This document shows, in pieces, positions 8,956 through 17,803 of a stretch of 64,000 bases of DNA. Origin of the DNA: Phycisphaeraceae bacterium (GTDB lineage Bacteria; Planctomycetota; Phycisphaerae; Phycisphaerales; Phycisphaeraceae). The stretch is from the NCBI GenBank assembly GCA_040222855.1, contig JAVKCD010000003.1, forward strand, positions 496,001 to 560,000, written 5' to 3'. A program made the translations under genes and the position numbers. The notes under the pieces were generated by a model. That model did not search any database, was not told the origin of the DNA, and worked only from the letters and a program-made list of their open reading frames with translations. Numbering within the stretch: position 1 is the first letter of the stretch; every line of letters starts with the position of its first letter.

Positions 8956-10098
8956 TCAACCCTTGAACCGCACCTTGCCACGACCTCGCGTCACCCGCCC
9001 AATCCGATACACCCGCTCCCCGAGTCGCTCAAGGCGCTCAGCGATCGCCTCCGCGAAATGCGGACGCACCACCAGGCAATACCCGATGCCCATGTTGAAC
9101 ACCCGCAGCATCTCCTCGTCATCCACATCACCCCACCGCTGCAGCGCTGTGAAAATAGGCGGAACATCCCATGTCGTCCGATCAAGCACCGCATCCAGGT
9201 CCTTGGGCAACGCACGATTCAGGTTCCCAGGCAGCCCGCCGCCTGTGATATGCGCCATCGCCGACACCGGACGCTTCACCGTATACCCCCGCAGCAGCCG
9301 CGTGATCGACGTCGCGTACAGCCGTGTCGGCTCCAGCAGCACACGCCCGATCGGCTCGTCCACCCCCAGGTCTCGCAACTCCGAATAGGCTTTCTCCAAC
9401 TTGAGCTTCTTACGCTTGAGAATCGCCCGCACCAGCGAATACCCGTTGGAATGCACCCCCGAAGACCCCAATCCGAGAATCACATCCCCCGCCTCGACCC
9501 GCATCGGGTCAATCGCCCGCTTGAGTTCCATCACGCCCACCGCAAAGCCCGCCAGGTCGTAGTGCCCCGGCTCATAAAGGTCCGGCATCTCCGCCGTCTC
9601 CCCGCCCAGCAGCGCCGCCCCACACGTCCTGCAAGCCTCCGCGACCCCCGCCACGATCTTCTCCACCAGCACCGGGTCCACCCGATGCGTCGCGATGTAA
9701 TCCAGAAAAAACAGCGGCTCGGCCCCCTGTACCACCATGTCATTCACACTCATCGCCACCAGATCCTGCCCGATCGTCGCGTGGTGATCCATCTGAATCG
9801 CCAGCAGCACCTTGGTCCCCACACCATCCGTCGATGACACCAACACCGGGTCCCGGTAGTTCCGCTGAAACAGCTTCTCGTTGTAATCCAGCCGGAACAG
9901 CCCCGCAAAACCCCCATCGTTGGCCAGAACTCGCTGCGTATGGGTCTTCTTCAGATGCCCGAGAATCCGCTCCACCGCCCGGTCCCCAGCGTCAATATCC
10001 ACGCCCGACTCCGCGTAGGAGAGCCCGCTCTTGCCAGCTTTCGCAGGAGGTTTCTTGTCCATCAGGGCGGTCTCGGGCTTTCGGGCTGGGGTAGGCAT
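8956..10098 (-). CDS. purM: phosphoribosylformylglycinamidine cyclo-ligase PurM
   Basis: Fifth step of purine synthesis: ATP-dependent closure of FGAM to AIR. The PurM N-terminal hallmarks GLSYAESGVDIDAGDRAVERI, STDGVGTKVLLA and DLVAMSVNDMVVQGAEPLFFLDY are present, as are GGETAEMPDLY and the C-terminal HITGGGLPGNLNR. A start at 10098 (380 aa) is chosen because TACACT lies six bases upstream; the ATG at 10062 is the other option and is closer to the usual family length. The first 25 residues are basic and Ala/Pro-rich. Divergent from the Fur-family gene. Confidence 0.96.
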   Translation of the reverse strand: MPTPARKPETALMDKKPPAKAGKSGLSYAESGVDIDAGDRAVERILGHLKKTHTQRVLANDGGFAGLFRLDYNEKLFQRNYRDPVLVSSTDGVGTKVLLAIQMDHHATIGQDLVAMSVNDMVVQGAEPLFFLDYIATHRVDPVLVEKIVAGVAEACRTCGAALLGGETAEMPDLYEPGHYDLAGFAVGVMELKRAIDPMRVEAGDVILGLGSSGVHSNGYSLVRAILKRKKLKLEKAYSELRDLGVDEPIGRVLLEPTRLYATSITRLLRGYTVKRPVSAMAHITGGGLPGNLNRALPKDLDAVLDRTTWDVPPIFTALQRWGDVDDEEMLRVFNMGIGYCLVVRPHFAEAIAERLERLGERVYRIGRVTRGRGKVRFKG

Positions 10099-10104
10099 GC
10101 CCCC

Positions 10105-10110
10105 AGTGTA
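10105..10110 (-). promoter_or_regulatory. candidate -10 box for leaderless purM
   Basis: TACACT six bases upstream of the ATG at 10098 on the minus strand. Confidence 0.45.
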
Positions 10111-10193
10111 CGAAACCACGCTGCCCCACTTCACTCCCGCGATCAGCCCGCTACAGTTAGCTGGACAGAAGGGACACTCATCTCGATCCCCGC

Positions 10194-10240
10194 CCTACGA
10201 ACCGGCATCCCTTCGGGACCGTGTCCTGCCGGTTCACAGG
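10194..10240. repeat. inverted repeat upstream of the Fur-family gene
   Basis: The arms GAACCGGCA (10199-10207) and TGCCGGTTC (10227-10235) are perfect and extend outward to CCT/AGG with two mismatches. The interior holds a second small hairpin, TCCC-TTC-GGGA. It lies 20 bases upstream of the regulator ATG, a place suited to autoregulation or to a structured leader. Confidence 0.6.
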
Positions 10241-10260
10241 CGAAAGACTGACCCCATCTC

Positions 10261-10764
10261 ATGATTGACATGGCCCGGATCAAGATGTCCTCCTGCGGGA
10301 TGCGCTGCACCCATCAGCGAGCCGTCGTCTACTCAACCCTCGCCTCCAGCTCTGAGCACCCCACCGCCGAAGAAATCTACCGCCTCGTCCTCGCCGACCA
10401 CCCCGACCTCAACGTCAGCATGGCGACCGTCTACAACACCCTCGAAGCCCTCTGCTCCTTCGGTCTCGCCCGAAAATACCCCGGCCTCGGCCGCAACGGC
10501 TCGGCCCGCTACGACGCCGACTGCTGGTGCCACCCCCACCTCCGCGATCACGACACAGGACGAATCGTCGATCTCCCCGAAGAACTCGGCCGCGAACTCC
10601 TGCAATCGCTCCCCAAGGAAATGATCAAAAAAATCGAAGCCCGCACCGGCTTCACCATCGAACGCATCTGCCTCGAACTCATCGGCACCTACGAATCCAA
10701 AGCCGACGCCAACGGACAAACCCAGGCGACCTCCAACGGTCACACCCGCGTCCGCCAGGCGTAA
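10261..10764 (+). CDS. Fur-family transcriptional regulator
   Basis: DNA-binding metalloregulator. The winged-helix half has the family signature: THQRAVVYSTLASSSEHPTA, then AEEIYRLV and VSMATVYNTLEAL. In the dimerisation half the usual HHHxxCxxC element is replaced by CWCHPHLRDHDTG, so histidines for a metal site remain but the CxxC structural-zinc pair is absent. The C-terminus is a hydrophilic Asn/Thr/Gln-rich tail. Starts at 10261, 10270 and 10285 are all possible; none has a good ribosome binding site. Its 3' end overlaps the convergent BatA-like gene by 25 bases. It may be a PerR-like sensor, but the metal is unknown. Confidence 0.9.
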   Translation: MIDMARIKMSSCGMRCTHQRAVVYSTLASSSEHPTAEEIYRLVLADHPDLNVSMATVYNTLEALCSFGLARKYPGLGRNGSARYDADCWCHPHLRDHDTGRIVDLPEELGRELLQSLPKEMIKKIEARTGFTIERICLELIGTYESKADANGQTQATSNGHTRVRQA

Positions 10765-12662
10765 AGCACCCACTCCAGCATCAACAACCCAAGCCCCGCC
10801 GACAACAGCCACGGCCACACCTCCATCGGCACCGTGATCTCCGCCGTCTGCCTCGCCTCTCCCCCAGCCTCTGCATCGCCTGCGGGCAAGCTCAGATCAC
10901 TCTCCGCCGGGTCAAGCAGGTTCACCGCCAGCAAGCGATAAGCCGGATCAACCTCCGCCTCCGTTCGATACAGCCCCACGCGCTGCGCAGGTGGGAGCAC
11001 CAAGCCGCCCCCCTCAACCACGGCTCTTAACGCCTGCGGGCCGTCGTACACCACCTCACCCCCCTGCACCCGAGAGACCGGCACCGTCCACGCCTGCCCT
11101 GTCCGCGTCGCCAACTCCCCCGTCCCCTCCGCACCCAACGCGAGATACCGCAGCGCATTATCAAAAAAGACCGGGAACCCAATCGACTGAGGCCAGCTCG
11201 ACCGCAACGGATCAAAACCCACCAACACATGCCTCTGACCCGCTACACGCAGCTCCGCCATCAGCGGACCCGAAGGCGAGGTCGCCAGCACCGATGCACC
11301 CTGCGGCAACACCAGCCGCCCGGCGTTCCGCAGCACGACATCATCCAGACTCACATGCCGCAGCAGTGGATGACCGCGCCGCCAGTCGAGCACCCGCGTC
11401 GATGACGGCTCCGCGGCCTCAGGTTCCACCAGGTCCAACCCCGTCACCCCAGGCACCACCCCAAAGAACACACTCGGCCGCCTCGGAACACCTCCCGGTA
11501 CCAGCCCGTCAAAGACCCAGACATCCGCCTCCAGCGCCGCAGGCGTTTCCAATAAATCGAGACCACCGACCGTCAGCCGCTCAACCCCCGCCGCCTCGAT
11601 CGCATGACGCATCAGCGCATTACCCTCGGTGACCAGCAGCACCGACGTGTTCCTCGCCGCCGTCAGCACCAGCCGCGCCCGATCATCCGCAGACAACGCG
11701 TCGCGCGCATCGTGCTCAACACTTACCATCGCCAACTCAGGCAACTCCAGACTCAGACTCACCGCCTCACGGCCCGGCCGATCCCCCACCACCGCAGCCA
11801 GCACCACCGGCTGAGCCCGCCGCACCTCATCACCCACCCGAAACCGCACCGTTGCCCGCCTCTCGTGATCGCTGAAGTTCACGATCTCGGCAAACAACGC
11901 CACCCGCTGCGGGCGCTCCGGGTCCCGCCGCGCCGAAAACGCTGTGATCGCCACGTTCCCCAGCGGCTGCGCGCCGTCTGGGTCCACCGGAACAAAGACC
12001 ACCCGCGCCCCCTTCAGATCGATCTGATTCACCGCCTCAGCCTGATCCGACCCACCATCACTCACGATGTAGATCGTCATCGTGGTCCCCGCCGCCGCAG
12101 CCTGCTCCGCCAACGGCTGCACCAAACGCAGCGCCGGCAGCAACGAGGTCGGCTCATCCGTCGGCTCGATCCGATCCACCGCCTCCTTGAGAAGCGACTT
12201 CTGCCCCGTCATCGTCTGCAACACCGCAGGCCGCGCCGCATACTGCAAGACCATCGCTCGCCCCGACTGATCCTCCACATCAAGCCGGTCAACCAACTCC
12301 TTCGCGATCGTCCGCGCCCGGTCCAGCCGGACCTGTGCCCCCGCGTCCCGTGCACTCATCGACGCCGAGTGATCCACCAGAATCACCGCCCTGCCGGTCT
12401 CGATCGCCGAAGCATCCAGCACCGGCCGCGCCAGCGCCATAAGCAACACCAACAACAACAGCAACTGAACCCACAGCAGCCAGGAGTTCCGCAGCCTCTG
12501 AAACGGCGCGTTGACCTGCAGGTCCTCGATCGCCTTCTGCCACAGCAGCGTCGATGCAATATCCCTCCGCTGCCGCCTCAGCTTCAGAAAATACAACACC
12601 AGCAGCGACGGGATCGCCACCGCCGCCACGATCCCCGCGAGCAGAGGAGCCAGCAACGTCAT
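10740..12662 (-). CDS. BatA-like VWA domain membrane protein
   Basis: The last gene of a MoxR-type operon. The N-terminal BatA module has two membrane helices (about 5-25 and 60-80) with the PSLLVLYFLKLRRQRR junction. A VWA domain follows with a MIDAS motif DHSASMS (about 97-103). The middle is beta-rich and probably periplasmic, with a glutamine-amidotransferase-like fold possible, and a C-terminal helix (about 612-632) returns to the membrane. The start is backed by GAGAGGAG upstream. Such proteins work with MoxR ATPases in metal-dependent protein assembly or envelope stress; the target here is unknown. The 3' end overlaps the Fur-family gene. Confidence 0.88.
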   Translation of the reverse strand: MTLLAPLLAGIVAAVAIPSLLVLYFLKLRRQRRDIASTLLWQKAIEDLQVNAPFQRLRNSWLLWVQLLLLLVLLMALARPVLDASAIETGRAVILVDHSASMSARDAGAQVRLDRARTIAKELVDRLDVEDQSGRAMVLQYAARPAVLQTMTGQKSLLKEAVDRIEPTDEPTSLLPALRLVQPLAEQAAAAGTTMTIYIVSDGGSDQAEAVNQIDLKGARVVFVPVDPDGAQPLGNVAITAFSARRDPERPQRVALFAEIVNFSDHERRATVRFRVGDEVRRAQPVVLAAVVGDRPGREAVSLSLELPELAMVSVEHDARDALSADDRARLVLTAARNTSVLLVTEGNALMRHAIEAAGVERLTVGGLDLLETPAALEADVWVFDGLVPGGVPRRPSVFFGVVPGVTGLDLVEPEAAEPSSTRVLDWRRGHPLLRHVSLDDVVLRNAGRLVLPQGASVLATSPSGPLMAELRVAGQRHVLVGFDPLRSSWPQSIGFPVFFDNALRYLALGAEGTGELATRTGQAWTVPVSRVQGGEVVYDGPQALRAVVEGGGLVLPPAQRVGLYRTEAEVDPAYRLLAVNLLDPAESDLSLPAGDAEAGGEARQTAEITVPMEVWPWLLSAGLGLLMLEWVLYAWRTRV

Positions 12663-12678
12663 CGGCGTTCAACTCCTC

Positions 12679-13602
12679 TCATCCGAGCATCCCCTGCCGT
12701 CGCAGCGGATCAAGCAAAACCCGATCAACCGGCTCGCTCGACCCCGCAAAGAGATAAGCCACATCACGAGCCAGGCACGCAGAGCGCACCGACTCACGAA
12801 ACCCTGCGAGCCGCTCCTGATACCGCCTGAGCAACCCAGGCGTGATCGACACCTCCGCCATCGCACCATCCTCGGCATCCCGCAGCCGCAGGTCACCCGC
12901 AATCCCGTGCGCCGTCGGATCAAGCTCCTCGGGACTCAGTACCTGGATCGCCAACGTGTCCCACCGCGGGTGCGCGATGTACCTCAGCGTGTCCGCCACA
13001 TCACCCTTCTCCAGAAAATCAGAGATCACCACCAGCACCCCAGGCGTCCGATGGGTCGCCGCCAACAACCGCATCGCCCCCGCCAGATCACTCGTCACAG
13101 GCTCCGACAAACGCTCCGGCCGCTCCTCCGCCAACGGCTCCAGAAACTCAATAAGTCTCGGCAACGATCGATGACCCCGCAGCCCACTGACCCGCTCCAT
13201 CCCCCCTTCGCCTCCGATCGAGAAGACCGATAGCCGATTCTGATGAGTCAACGTGATATACCCCAGCGCCGCCGCCGCCCGCGCCGCAAACACCAACTTG
13301 CTCGGGTCGCCGTACCGCATCGACGCCGACCGATCGATCACCACCGACACCGACAGGTCCTCCTCCTCCAGAAACACCCTCAGGAACAACCGATCCAGGC
13401 GCGCGTAGAGGTTCCAGTCGATAAACCGCAGATCATCGCCCATCACATAAGGCCGATAGTCCGCGAACTCCACCGACTGACCGCGCCGCTTCGACCGCCG
13501 CTCGCCCGGCAGCAACCCGCGCAACAACTTGCGCGACCGCACATCCAGCCGGTCAAGCCGAGCCATTAAATCTGCAGGGAGTAGTTCGGTCGTCAGCGCC
13601 AA
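12679..13602 (-). CDS. DUF58 domain protein
   Basis: Cytoplasmic partner of MoxR ATPases with a VWA-like core. The DUF58 hallmark GQSVEFADYRPYVMGDDLRFIDWNLYARLDRLF is clear (about residues 41-73), followed by VIDRSASMRYGDPSKL as a MIDAS-like site. 307 residues fits. The start is uncertain: TTG at 13602 lies four bases beyond the moxR stop, and an ATG at 13566 is in frame; neither has a clear ribosome binding site. The first choice keeps LPADLMARLDRLDVRSRKL, which is conserved in the family. Confidence 0.93.
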   Translation of the reverse strand: MALTTELLPADLMARLDRLDVRSRKLLRGLLPGERRSKRRGQSVEFADYRPYVMGDDLRFIDWNLYARLDRLFLRVFLEEEDLSVSVVIDRSASMRYGDPSKLVFAARAAAALGYITLTHQNRLSVFSIGGEGGMERVSGLRGHRSLPRLIEFLEPLAEERPERLSEPVTSDLAGAMRLLAATHRTPGVLVVISDFLEKGDVADTLRYIAHPRWDTLAIQVLSPEELDPTAHGIAGDLRLRDAEDGAMAEVSITPGLLRRYQERLAGFRESVRSACLARDVAYLFAGSSEPVDRVLLDPLRRQGMLG

Positions 13603-13606
13603 GAGT

Positions 13607-14662
13607 TCACACCACGCCGGGCACGCCGGCGGCCTCCGCAGAAAGTGATTGCGTCAGGTCCTGAACCACCAGGTCCGCTGTGATCCCCTCTGCTGTCCCC
13701 TCGAAGTTCATCAACACCCGGTGTCGAAGCGCCTCAGCCAGCATCAACCGAAGGTCCTCGACCGCCACGTGCGCCCGCCCTTCCAGGAGCGCCCTGGCCT
13801 TGCCCGCGAGGATCAGTGCCTGCGCGGCGCGAGGCGAGGCGCCAAACCGCACAAACTGCCGCACCATCTTCGTCGCATACTCACTGTCCGGGTGCGTTGC
13901 CAGCACCGCGCGGACCGCGTAATCACGCACGCTCGGGGCGACGATCACCGACCGCACCAGCTTCTGATGGGCCATGATCGTCGCCGCATCCAGCACCGGC
14001 TGCACCGTCGCCTCAACCGCACCCGTCGTCCGCTCCAGAATCTCGTGCAACTCCCCGCGACTCACAAACCCGACCTCGAGCTTGAACAGAAAACGATCCA
14101 GCTGCGCCTCCGGCAGCGGGTACGTCCCCTCCTGCTCGATCGGGTTCTGCGTCGCCATCACCAAAAACGGCTTGTCCAACGCATACGTCCCGCCCGCCCC
14201 GCCCGAGATCGTCACCGATCGCTCCTGCATCGCTTCGAGCATCGCCGACTGCGTCTTAGGCGTAGCCCGGTTGATCTCGTCCGCCAGCACGATCTGAGCA
14301 AAGATCGGACCCTTGCGAAAACTGAAATCTCGCACCGTCTGACCCTGCTCATCCCGACCCTCCACCACGATCGTCGTCCCCGTGATGTCCGCTGGCATCA
14401 GGTCAGGCGTGAACTGAATCCTCGAAAAACTCAGCGAAAGGGCCTGCGCCAGCGTCCGCACCAGCAGCGTCTTGCCCAACCCCGGAACACCCTCCAGCAG
14501 AACGTGCCCGCCGACAAACAGCGCCGTCAGCACGCCATCAATCACTTCGCTCTGCCCGACGATCACCCGCGTGACCTGCTCCCGAACCCGCTGGTAGTCC
14601 TCTCGGAACTTCTGCGCCTGCTCGATCGTCGATTCTGCCGCCTTCGGATCACGCTCACTCAT
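13607..14662 (-). CDS. MoxR family AAA+ ATPase
   Basis: AAA+ chaperone-like ATPase. Walker A GVPGLGKT is at residues 58-65 and Walker B LADEIN around D128-E129, followed by the MoxR hallmark ATPKTQSAMLEAMQER. Sensor segment FLVMATQNPIEQEGTYPLPEAQLDRF is present. The ATG at 14662 has GAGGAAG upstream. It lies between the large VWA gene and the DUF58 gene, the classical MoxR-DUF58-VWA order. Confidence 0.96.
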   Translation of the reverse strand: MSERDPKAAESTIEQAQKFREDYQRVREQVTRVIVGQSEVIDGVLTALFVGGHVLLEGVPGLGKTLLVRTLAQALSLSFSRIQFTPDLMPADITGTTIVVEGRDEQGQTVRDFSFRKGPIFAQIVLADEINRATPKTQSAMLEAMQERSVTISGGAGGTYALDKPFLVMATQNPIEQEGTYPLPEAQLDRFLFKLEVGFVSRGELHEILERTTGAVEATVQPVLDAATIMAHQKLVRSVIVAPSVRDYAVRAVLATHPDSEYATKMVRQFVRFGASPRAAQALILAGKARALLEGRAHVAVEDLRLMLAEALRHRVLMNFEGTAEGITADLVVQDLTQSLSAEAAGVPGVV

Positions 14663-14689
14663 CACATACTTCCTCTTGAATAGAAGTTC

Positions 14690-17600
14690 CTACTGATCAT
14701 CCCGATGCTGACGCTTGCGCGCCGCGAGCAACCGCCCGGTCGTTGACTTCGGCGTCTCCGCCGCCTGGTCCTCCAAAGCCACCGGTCGAACCGGCCTCTT
14801 CGTCTCTTGCTTGGCTTCTGCTGATTCCGCCTGCTGACCACCGGCAGGCTGGCCTTCAGGCTCATTCGCAACCACTTCTTGTGCCTTCGTCCCATCAACC
14901 CGCGTGGCCACCTCTCGCGCCGCCGCATCCGAACGCCCGGCCTTCGACTGCCGCACCCGCTTTAGGCTCTCCAGCGTCTCCCGACTCCGCCCCCGACGCT
15001 CTCGACCGACCCGTGACCACATCTGACCCGCCGACGCCACCAACGCCTCGCCATCCCAAGCAATCCGCCGACACGCCACATCCAGCAAAAGCAACGGCAA
15101 CGCCGCCAGCAACAACCACGGCCACAGCGGCCTCGACCACTCGACCGAGAAAGCCCGATCCCGCGCAAACAGCACCGGCTCCTCCACCCTTTCGGGCTCG
15201 ATCCAGCGACCACCCGTGATCTCCGCCACCTGCCGGAGCAAGTTGTCATTCGACGTAAAACTCGACAACTCCGCACCCACCGGCCGCGTCGCCCCGCCCA
15301 CCACCAGCCGCGAATCACCCGATGGATCATCCACCCGCAGCGAAACGATGTAGCTGCCCTGCTGCTGCGCGACCGCCTCACCCTCGTACAACCCAGGGCC
15401 GATCTGCCGAAGCTCCAAGGCCTGCGGCTCCTGATCCGGCCCGATCACCGCCCCGTAAGCCTCCATGAAGTTCGCAAACGTCCCACTTGGCCCCGCCCCC
15501 GCAGCGTCGAGGCGCACAATCAACCGATCGCCCTCACGCCGAGTCGTCAACTCCAACTCCCGCGACGCCGATGGCCTTGCGATCAGCCGAACCAGCCGCG
15601 ACCAGAAATCCGCATACCCCGACCAGCCCAACCAGCTCACCGCCCAACGATTGTGCGCATCCGACGTAAACGCCGCCGACCGACCCAAGCCTACCTGCCA
15701 GTGCGCCAGCAGCGGCTCGCCCTCACTACCGACCAGCGTATTCACCACCCGCGGGTCCTCCCTCGGGCCCGTGAGCACCAACCCCCGCAGCGGCGGGAAT
15801 ACCGAGATACCCCGGATCACCGGCGACGACGCCATCGCGATCCCTGGCGTAAACAACTCCTCCTTCACCAGGTTCCGGCGGATCGTCGTCGCTTCCTTGA
15901 TGAAGATCTCCGGCAGCCGATTCGCATCCGTCACCGGGTAATAGGTCCCGCCACCAGCTCGCGCCAAGGTCCCCAGCAAGTCCGCATCGTGACCATCCCC
16001 CACGCCGATCGTCGAGAGCGTGATCCCCGCCCGCTCCATCTCCTCAACCAGCCCGCGATAACTCCCGCCCATGGGCGGCGTCGATTGACCATCGGTCAAC
16101 AAAATCACGTGCTTGATCGACGTGTCCTGCACCGTCAGCGGGGCAAGCTGACGATGCGCCATCTCCAGCCCCGTGTAGATATTTGTCCCACCATTCGGCT
16201 GAATCGCCCGCACGCGATTCGACACCACACTCGGATCTCGATTCAACTGCAGCGGGACCACTGCCGTCGCCACCGAGTCAAACGCCACCACCCCCACCAT
16301 GTCCTGTGGGTAAAGCGTCGACAGCGCCAGCACCGCCGCCTCATTCGCCAGCTCCTGCTGCGTGTACCCCGACTGACCCACCGGACTCGACATCGACCCC
16401 GACCGATCGATCACGATCACCAACGCCCCCGTTGGCAGAATCGTCTGCGAGGGGATCTCGCACTGCACCGGATAAATCGACCGATCCAGGATCGAGTGCG
16501 TCCACCCGCCCGCACCAAAGCTGTTGGGCCCGCCCACCACGATCAACCCGCCACCGGTGTCGTGCACATACCGCGCCAGCGTTCTCTGCTGCGCCACACT
16601 CACCTGATCCGCCGGCACATCCTGAAGAATCACCGCGTCGTAACGCTGAAATGCATCCAGCCGCGTCGGCATCCCCCTCGGATCAACCACCTCGGTCTCG
16701 ATCCCGTGCTCCGCCAGCGTCTCCGGCAGCACCAAACCCGACGGGGCCCCCACATAATCCACCACCAGAATCCGCCCCTGACCCTGCACCAGCGTGACCG
16801 CCTCCGCCCGATTGTTCGCCACCACCGTGTCACCGCGAACACCCGGCTCAAAGATCGCCTCGAACCGCGCCGCCCCCGCATCCTCCAACGGGACATCCAC
16901 CTGCCGGACCAGCACATACCGCGCTCCGCCCTCACCCCGCTGATCGTCAGCGACCTCCGCCGTCCACTGCCCCGCCGTCACCGGCAAGCCGATGCCCTCT
17001 TGCGCCCCATTGAGGTCCAGGGTCTCGCCCGCCTGCCGCAGCACGATCTGACCCGCCGCCGGCCGCGTCGCCCGCAGCACCACGCGCACGGGGATCGTCT
17101 GACCTCGCCGCGCTTCCGCAGGCGTAATGAGCGCATCCACACGAACCTCATCACGAACCTCGTACCGCACCGGCACCACATCAATCGGGATCCCCAGCCC
17201 GCGCGCCTCACGCGCCGCCGCCAGCACCGCCGCCCCGCTGCTCACGACATCCGACCCCGCATCCTCCGTGTGATGACCGTCACTCACCAGCACAATCCGC
17301 CGCCCGCTGTCAGGCGGGAACAACGCAATCGCCGACCGTACCGCTGCCGCCAGATCACTGCCCGGTTCCGTCACCGTGAACACATCATCACGCACCGCCG
17401 ACACCGCCATCGGAATCCGCCGCACCGTTGGCTGTCGATCAAACGTCACCACCGCCAGACGATCATCCGCCCGACGATCATTCGACAACCGCGACAACGA
17501 ATCCACCACCCACCCCTCGTAGCCTCGTGCCAGCTCGCCAGAACTCGCAGGCATGGGGGGCGTCGCAAACGTCCGCACCGAATCCGATTGATCGATCACT

Positions 17601-17803
17601 GCCACCACCGTCAGCGTGTCCTGGCCCCACACCGACCGCGCCCCCGATAAGGCCCCCACCAGCAACAGCAATACGATCACCCGCAACCCGATCGCCACCC
17701 CACGACGAACACGATCAAACCCCGTCATCCCCAGCACACCCAACCAGATCACCGGCACGGCGAGCAGCAACAACATCAATCGTTCAGGGTAGTCAAAGCT
17801 CAA
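14690..17803 (-). CDS. large VWA / glutamine-amidotransferase-like membrane protein (1037 aa)
   Basis: Starts with two membrane helices (about 8-27 and 36-57), then a first VWA-like domain with DQSDSV (about 71-76). A beta-rich region and a class I glutamine amidotransferase-like segment follow, marked by RYVHDTGGGLIVVGGPNSFGAGGW. A second VWA domain has the intact MIDAS DRSGSMSSP and DGQST. A membrane helix near 890-910 leads into a basic, then acidic, cytoplasmic tail. Two VWA domains in one polypeptide is unusual. It starts within the stop of the upstream coiled-coil gene (ATGA overlap), so it is coupled to it; 27 bases separate it from moxR. Confidence 0.9.
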   Translation of the reverse strand: MSFDYPERLMLLLLAVPVIWLGVLGMTGFDRVRRGVAIGLRVIVLLLLVGALSGARSVWGQDTLTVVAVIDQSDSVRTFATPPMPASSGELARGYEGWVVDSLSRLSNDRRADDRLAVVTFDRQPTVRRIPMAVSAVRDDVFTVTEPGSDLAAAVRSAIALFPPDSGRRIVLVSDGHHTEDAGSDVVSSGAAVLAAAREARGLGIPIDVVPVRYEVRDEVRVDALITPAEARRGQTIPVRVVLRATRPAAGQIVLRQAGETLDLNGAQEGIGLPVTAGQWTAEVADDQRGEGGARYVLVRQVDVPLEDAGAARFEAIFEPGVRGDTVVANNRAEAVTLVQGQGRILVVDYVGAPSGLVLPETLAEHGIETEVVDPRGMPTRLDAFQRYDAVILQDVPADQVSVAQQRTLARYVHDTGGGLIVVGGPNSFGAGGWTHSILDRSIYPVQCEIPSQTILPTGALVIVIDRSGSMSSPVGQSGYTQQELANEAAVLALSTLYPQDMVGVVAFDSVATAVVPLQLNRDPSVVSNRVRAIQPNGGTNIYTGLEMAHRQLAPLTVQDTSIKHVILLTDGQSTPPMGGSYRGLVEEMERAGITLSTIGVGDGHDADLLGTLARAGGGTYYPVTDANRLPEIFIKEATTIRRNLVKEELFTPGIAMASSPVIRGISVFPPLRGLVLTGPREDPRVVNTLVGSEGEPLLAHWQVGLGRSAAFTSDAHNRWAVSWLGWSGYADFWSRLVRLIARPSASRELELTTRREGDRLIVRLDAAGAGPSGTFANFMEAYGAVIGPDQEPQALELRQIGPGLYEGEAVAQQQGSYIVSLRVDDPSGDSRLVVGGATRPVGAELSSFTSNDNLLRQVAEITGGRWIEPERVEEPVLFARDRAFSVEWSRPLWPWLLLAALPLLLLDVACRRIAWDGEALVASAGQMWSRVGRERRGRSRETLESLKRVRQSKAGRSDAAAREVATRVDGTKAQEVVANEPEGQPAGGQQAESAEAKQETKRPVRPVALEDQAAETPKSTTGRLLAARKRQHRDDQ

